Position numbers and translations under genes: made by a program. From JANMZR01 sp031383555 (GTDB lineage: Bacteria > Bacteroidota > Bacteroidia > Cytophagales > Spirosomataceae), in contig JANMZR010000134.1 in assembly GCA_031383555.1 (NCBI GenBank), positions 1 through 12,695 of the forward strand: DNA of 12,695 bases. The letters are read 5' to 3'. Below the pieces are notes generated by a model, which was not told where the DNA came from, made no database searches, and worked only from the letters and a program-made list of their open reading frames with translations. Within the stretch, counting starts at the first letter, position 1. Every line of letters begins with the position of its first letter. Of this stretch, positions 12,038 through 12,695 are shown piece by piece.

Positions 12038-12421
12038 ATTTCACGTTCAACCTTTATTATTATCGTCCAGGCTTATGGAATTTTGCAAGGCGTAGCTATG
12101 CTATTAATACCCAGTATTGTATCCAAAAACTTTGGTGGCGACCCCTCCAACAATTTTGAACTAGCACTTTGGGGCTTTTTTGGAATAGTGAATATTGCCA
12201 ATGGTATTATTTTTCTTAAGCTTAGAAAAAGCAATGATAATCAATTAGTTAAAACCTATTTACTGGTTCTTGGTTTTGCTTATTTTGCCTTTTTTGGCTT
12301 CTCTATTTTCAATCATTTTGTAAGAAACTTGCCAATGAATGATTCATCACCTATTGACTATACCCTTTGGATATTGTTTGGTGGTGGAGGGCTTTATTAT
12401 TGGAATAAAATTGAGAAATAA
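12038..12421 (+). CDS. Four-helix membrane protein, paralogue 3, with ATT at the expected start
   Basis: The reading frame is open after the stop at 12023-12025. Starting with ATT at 12038 gives 127 residues: (I)SRSTFIIIVQAYGILQGVAM and onward, with four hydrophobic helices and the end DYTLWILFGGGGLYYWNKIEK. It lines up residue by residue with paralogue 1 (M1-K-T-N-T-F-I-I-I-V), so the ATT stands exactly where the ATG should be. The leader (TTCAACCTAAA about 20 nt before) also matches those of the other paralogues. The first in-frame alternatives, TTG at 12083 and ATG at 12098, would delete most or all of helix 1. It is either a rare ATT start, a recently lost start codon, or a sequence error. 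The rest of the frame is intact. Function unknown. Confidence 0.65.
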   Translation: MSRSTFIIIVQAYGILQGVAMLLIPSIVSKNFGGDPSNNFELALWGFFGIVNIANGIIFLKLRKSNDNQLVKTYLLVLGFAYFAFFGFSIFNHFVRNLPMNDSSPIDYTLWILFGGGGLYYWNKIEK

Positions 12422-12504
12422 TAATTTCTCAAGACCATTAAAACCAAACATTAATTTTGAACTTATCTTAAGAACCAAACTATAAATAATTAATCTGAAT
12501 ACTA

Positions 12505-12545
12505 GAGAAAAAAAATCCTGAAGGTGTGAACTTTCGGGATTTTTT
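12505..12545. terminator. Strong bidirectional intrinsic terminator
   Basis: ATCCTGAAGGT (12515-12525) pairs with ACTTTCGGGAT (12530-12540) over 11 bp with G-T pairs, around a GTGA loop. The stem is flanked by an A tract on the left and TTTTT on the right, so it can end transcripts from both strands: the membrane-protein cluster from the left and the TcdA-like gene from the right, whose stop codon overlaps the T tract. Confidence 0.9.
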
Positions 12546-12695
12546 ATGTTTTTGATTGACGTTTCTTAACCAACTTCTCAATCATTTCCAATTTCCGTTT
12601 CGATTGCACAAGCTCAGGAATTACATCGCCAATCAATTCTCTAATTACCACTGAAGCACAAACTGACCCAAATGTAGCGGGCAAGTAAGAGATTG
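12544..12695 (-). CDS. tcdA: C-terminal end of a ThiF-family protein, probably tRNA threonylcarbamoyladenosine dehydratase
   Basis: The minus strand entering the window at 12695 is open for 49 codons and stops with TAA at 12546-12544. The peptide reads ISYLPATFGSVCASVVIREL, then IGDVIPELVQ and a lysine-rich helical tail ending KKRQSKT. The SY(L/M)PATFG...ASVVIR(E/D)L block resembles the C-terminal end of TcdA/CsdL-type E1-like enzymes of the ThiF family. These use ATP to cyclise the t6A modification of tRNA at position 37. Only the last part is visible, without the nucleotide-binding site, so the call rests on one motif; another ThiF-family enzyme is possible. Its transcript ends at the shared terminator. 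Confidence 0.55.
   Translation of the reverse strand, partial: ISYLPATFGSVCASVVIRELIGDVIPELVQSKRKLEMIEKLVKKRQSKT

Overview
The window reads as a chromosome fragment from an AT-rich member of the Bacteroidota, probably Cytophagales-like. The evidence is AT-rich start regions without Shine-Dalgarno sequences, several matches to the Bacteroidota -7 promoter element TAnnTTTG, and families typical of the phylum: DUF2141, a membrane-anchored winged-helix regulator, a 7TM sensor kinase, stand-alone LytTR and LuxR-type regulators, and a secreted GH29 fucosidase. The assignment below phylum level is a guess.

Left part (1-2660): a minus-strand pair encodes an ABA4-like membrane protein (cut by the window edge) and a secreted DUF2141 protein. 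Next come a decayed transposase tail, a small zinc-ribbon protein, and two tandem single-strand DNA-binding protein genes. Only the second ssb encodes the acidic C-terminal tip. The ssb pair ends in a strong intrinsic terminator.

Middle part (2660-7440): a REP-associated tyrosine transposase (RAYT) is flanked on both sides by its palindromic repeats, and its stop codon lies inside one of them. Then a membrane-bound winged-helix regulator is divergent from a small secreted protein. Between them lie four TTTACA boxes at 10-11 bp spacing, next to a TAnnTTTG promoter element; this looks like a regulator-operator-target module. A GH29 alpha-L-fucosidase follows, divergent from an exported sugar isomerase-like TIM-barrel protein, with a 10-bp inverted repeat in the shared promoter region.

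Right part (7440-12695): a LuxR-type response regulator and a 7TM-type sensor histidine kinase converge. Divergent from the kinase is a cluster of two four-helix membrane proteins, an orphan LuxR-type DNA-binding domain and a LytTR domain protein, followed by a third four-helix paralogue whose expected ATG is ATT. Three perfect 16-bp palindromes occupy the kinase/cluster intergenic region. The most economical reading, which is inference, is a two-component locus controlling the membrane-protein cluster, with the orphan LuxR domain sharing the response regulator's sites. A strong bidirectional terminator separates this locus from the C-terminal end of a ThiF/TcdA-like gene at the right edge.
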